The translations under genes were made by a program, and so were the position numbers. Positions 62,501-64,000 of a stretch of 64,000 nucleotides of DNA are shown one piece after another. Every line of letters begins with the position of its first letter. Position 1 is the first letter of the stretch. The stretch covers positions 6,696,001-6,760,000 of the forward strand of contig NC_081335.1 of the NCBI RefSeq assembly GCF_022539665.2, given 5' to 3'. The notes beneath the pieces were generated by a model. It made no database searches, was not told the DNA's origin, and saw only the letters and a list, made by a program, of their open reading frames with translations. This DNA is from Daphnia carinata (taxonomy: Eukaryota; Arthropoda; Branchiopoda; Diplostraca; Daphniidae).

Positions 62501-62659
62501 CTTACAAAAAAGTAAATTCCAAGAGTAATTTCTGGGTAAGAAAATTAAAACGTAAACATGAATCCCCTTCAAAAAAAAACAATTTTTAAAAATGAAAGGT
62601 ACACAAGTTACAACACAGCGGCGGCTAAACTTTACTTTACTCTGTAATTAATTTTTAAT
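59506..62659. other. AT-rich spacer with no recognised gene
   Basis: No gene, tRNA or complete repeat was recognised in this 3.1-kb stretch. Short similarities to 35490-35590 occur near 59750, and words such as GGGGTAAGTTG near 61860 look like fragments of dispersed repeats. Confidence 0.4.
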
Positions 62660-62790
62660 ATTTAAAAAAGACCAGCGTATTGGATTTTATTTCCACACAT
62701 AATTGAAATAGGATGTTTAAGTTTTAACTATACCTCCCCCCTACTGGATAATTCAGTAGTCAACTAAACTACTTAATTCTTGGATGGATG
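62660..62790 (+). repeat. ~110-bp dispersed repeat, copy 1
   Basis: CCAGCGTATTGGATTTTATT through CTGGATAATTCAGTAGTCAA to CTACTTAA matches 63888-64000 with scattered differences in the same orientation. Confidence 0.7.
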
Positions 62791-63310
62791 CCTAAAATTG
62801 TTATTCGTTATCGGAATTATATATAGGTAGAATACATAAACCAAATTGAAATTTTATTGTTCGACATAACCAGAAATTTGATAACAACCAGAATGTGGTT
62901 ACAAAAACTAATGTCAAACAAAATTTCTCAATAACACTTGCATCAGCACTTGGTGTACGTAGCGGGATATTCCATGTTAATGATGTAGTAGGCTGAGACT
63001 TGAAACTGAGAACAAAAAAACAATCAACATTATTATTTGCCAAAATAAGTTTCACCAAACTTAAGACCATCAGCTGCCTATTCTTGAGCAATAACAACTA
63101 CGCCATGGTTGTCCTCTGTAACGGCAGAGAATCATGCTAAATGATAATAAAATATGAATTGGTATTCGTAACAATGTCATTTATAGAACTTACATTGCTC
63201 TACTTCTTTTGCATCAGCATTATCGTTTTCCCCTAGAAAAGGGATTGCAATGCTACAAATATAGCTGCTTGAATCTATTGTAAAATTTTTGGGGAAAATT
63301 TATTACACTA

Positions 63311-63840
63311 ACTAGTGTACATGCCACTAATATTACCAATGATGGAAAGGATAGTAGCCTTAGAATTGTTGAAAGAATGGTCCCCGTCATCATTTGAGTT
63401 TCCTAGAAAAGATATATTATATGTCTATTAGTTTAAAACTATAGTAACAAAAAAATCATTGTCAGTTTTACCCTGCGTTGCTGTGTCAGATTTTTTTAAC
63501 CTGGCTGTAAGATTTCCATTAGATATCCCATAACTTGAAGTTTTCAAATTTAAAATCTAATTAGGAATCACATAAAAAAAAGGATTTAACGTCGTACACA
63601 GTTGTATGTTGGTTACCATCAAGGAAATTTAGGTAAGTTTCACTCTCTCTCAGCCATTTGAAAGCCATTTTTTCAAGTAACATATTGTCTTCCTCCCTGT
63701 TTATTTCGTTCAGCGGCGGTAATACAAACATTTTTTTGTTGTTGATCGCGATGTCTTTGAAAAAGACAACCATTTTAACTCATATGTGTTCACTTGATTT
63801 TCGGAATAGACGACTTTTTTCCATGTCTTTTGAACAGTAA
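63311..63840 (-). other. Exon-like segments of an unrecognised minus-strand gene
   Basis: The 63773-63561 frame reads MVVFFKDIAINNKKMFVLPP and on to KWLRESETYLNFLDG, with a GT donor near 63617. A second stretch near 63545-63470 reads SSYGISNGNLTARLKKSDTA, with a GT donor. It joins in frame to an AG acceptor near 63402, giving GNSNDDGDHSFNNSKATILS and a stop near 63311, with AATAAA just after. The first segment does not join the second in frame with the sites I could find. It may be a real short-exon gene, a decayed one or chance. No family recognised. Confidence 0.3.
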
Positions 63841-63887
63841 TAGAATTTTTACACAGCGGCGACTGGATACTTAATTTTAAACTACTT

Positions 63888-64000
63888 AATAAAAGCCAGC
63901 GTACTAGATTTTATTTCCATGCTTAATTGAAATAGAAAACTTAAGTTCTACTTTACCTCCCCCACTACTGGATAATTCAGTAGGCCACTAAGCTACTTAA
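63888..64000 (+). repeat. ~110-bp dispersed repeat, copy 2, running to the window edge
   Basis: It matches 62660-62790 in direct orientation, about 1.23 kb away. Both copies end CTACTTAA as far as can be seen. Confidence 0.7.

Noticed and set aside
62801-63097. 98-codon minus-strand frame with hydrophobic C-terminus
   Set aside because: No recognisable motif; AT-rich DNA gives such Leu/Phe-rich frames by chance. A shorter spliced reading is possible but not supported.

Overview
This window is eukaryotic nuclear DNA, most likely from an arthropod, and a crustacean such as a cladoceran (Daphnia-like) fits best. The case rests on BEL/Pao LTR retrotransposons, Tc1/mariner and hAT DNA transposons, an 81-bp intron, a sulfotransferase gene of the WSCD (sialate:O-sulfotransferase) type and an intronless alpha-1,4-glycosyltransferase gene. 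The species call is inference. Non-coding DNA is AT-rich; the retrotransposons are visibly GC-richer. Only two host genes are well supported.

1-14.84 kb is a nest of transposons, all read on the minus strand. An old BEL/Pao copy (BEL-A, 161-14837, 5' LTR at 14533-14837) is split by a younger, nearly intact BEL/Pao (BEL-B, 742-8228, 557-bp LTRs, 5-bp target duplication GTCCA). BEL-A is also cut at its 3' side by the end of a hAT-like element (1-160).

15.1-20.3 kb holds a Tc1-like element with ~490-bp inverted repeats and a decayed transposase (15116-18172). Next to it is a hAT-like non-autonomous element (18555-20334, 8-bp duplication CCTAAGCG) that contains another inverted-repeat element (18693-19786). 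A second, inverted copy of the inner element lies at 42165-43072.

20.3-36.8 kb is mostly repeats: copies of a TA-flanked inverted-repeat family rich in CAATTG (called the CAATTG family here), an older repeat it inserted into, and GGGCAG minisatellites. A four-exon WSCD-like sulfotransferase gene (36785 to 28806, minus) runs through this region; its third intron is ~5.7 kb and filled with repeats.

36.8-43.1 kb has little gene content: decayed coding-like sequence (about 38.4-41.0 kb) and a 414-bp hAT MITE with perfect 8-bp duplications (41201-41614). 43.17-48.96 kb is a CAATTG-family copy split by BEL-C (43983-48610). BEL-C is a very young BEL/Pao derivative with 374-bp LTRs that differ at one base. 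It keeps a long Gag-protease ORF but has lost nearly all of RT, RNase H and the integrase core, so it probably moves using proteins supplied by another element.

50.77-51.93 kb is an A4GALT-like glycosyltransferase gene (minus). 53.3-64 kb is repeats: three more CAATTG-family copies, one carrying a 1.5-kb minisatellite-bearing insert, a ~110-bp repeat pair at 62.66 and 63.89 kb, and weak exon-like segments near the right end.

The three BEL/Pao elements each match a different priming tRNA (Gly, Tyr, Phe). The best candidates for something not yet described are BEL-C, the CAATTG inverted-repeat family with its hairpin, and the transposon-borne GGGCAG minisatellite. No CRISPR, operon or prokaryotic feature is present.
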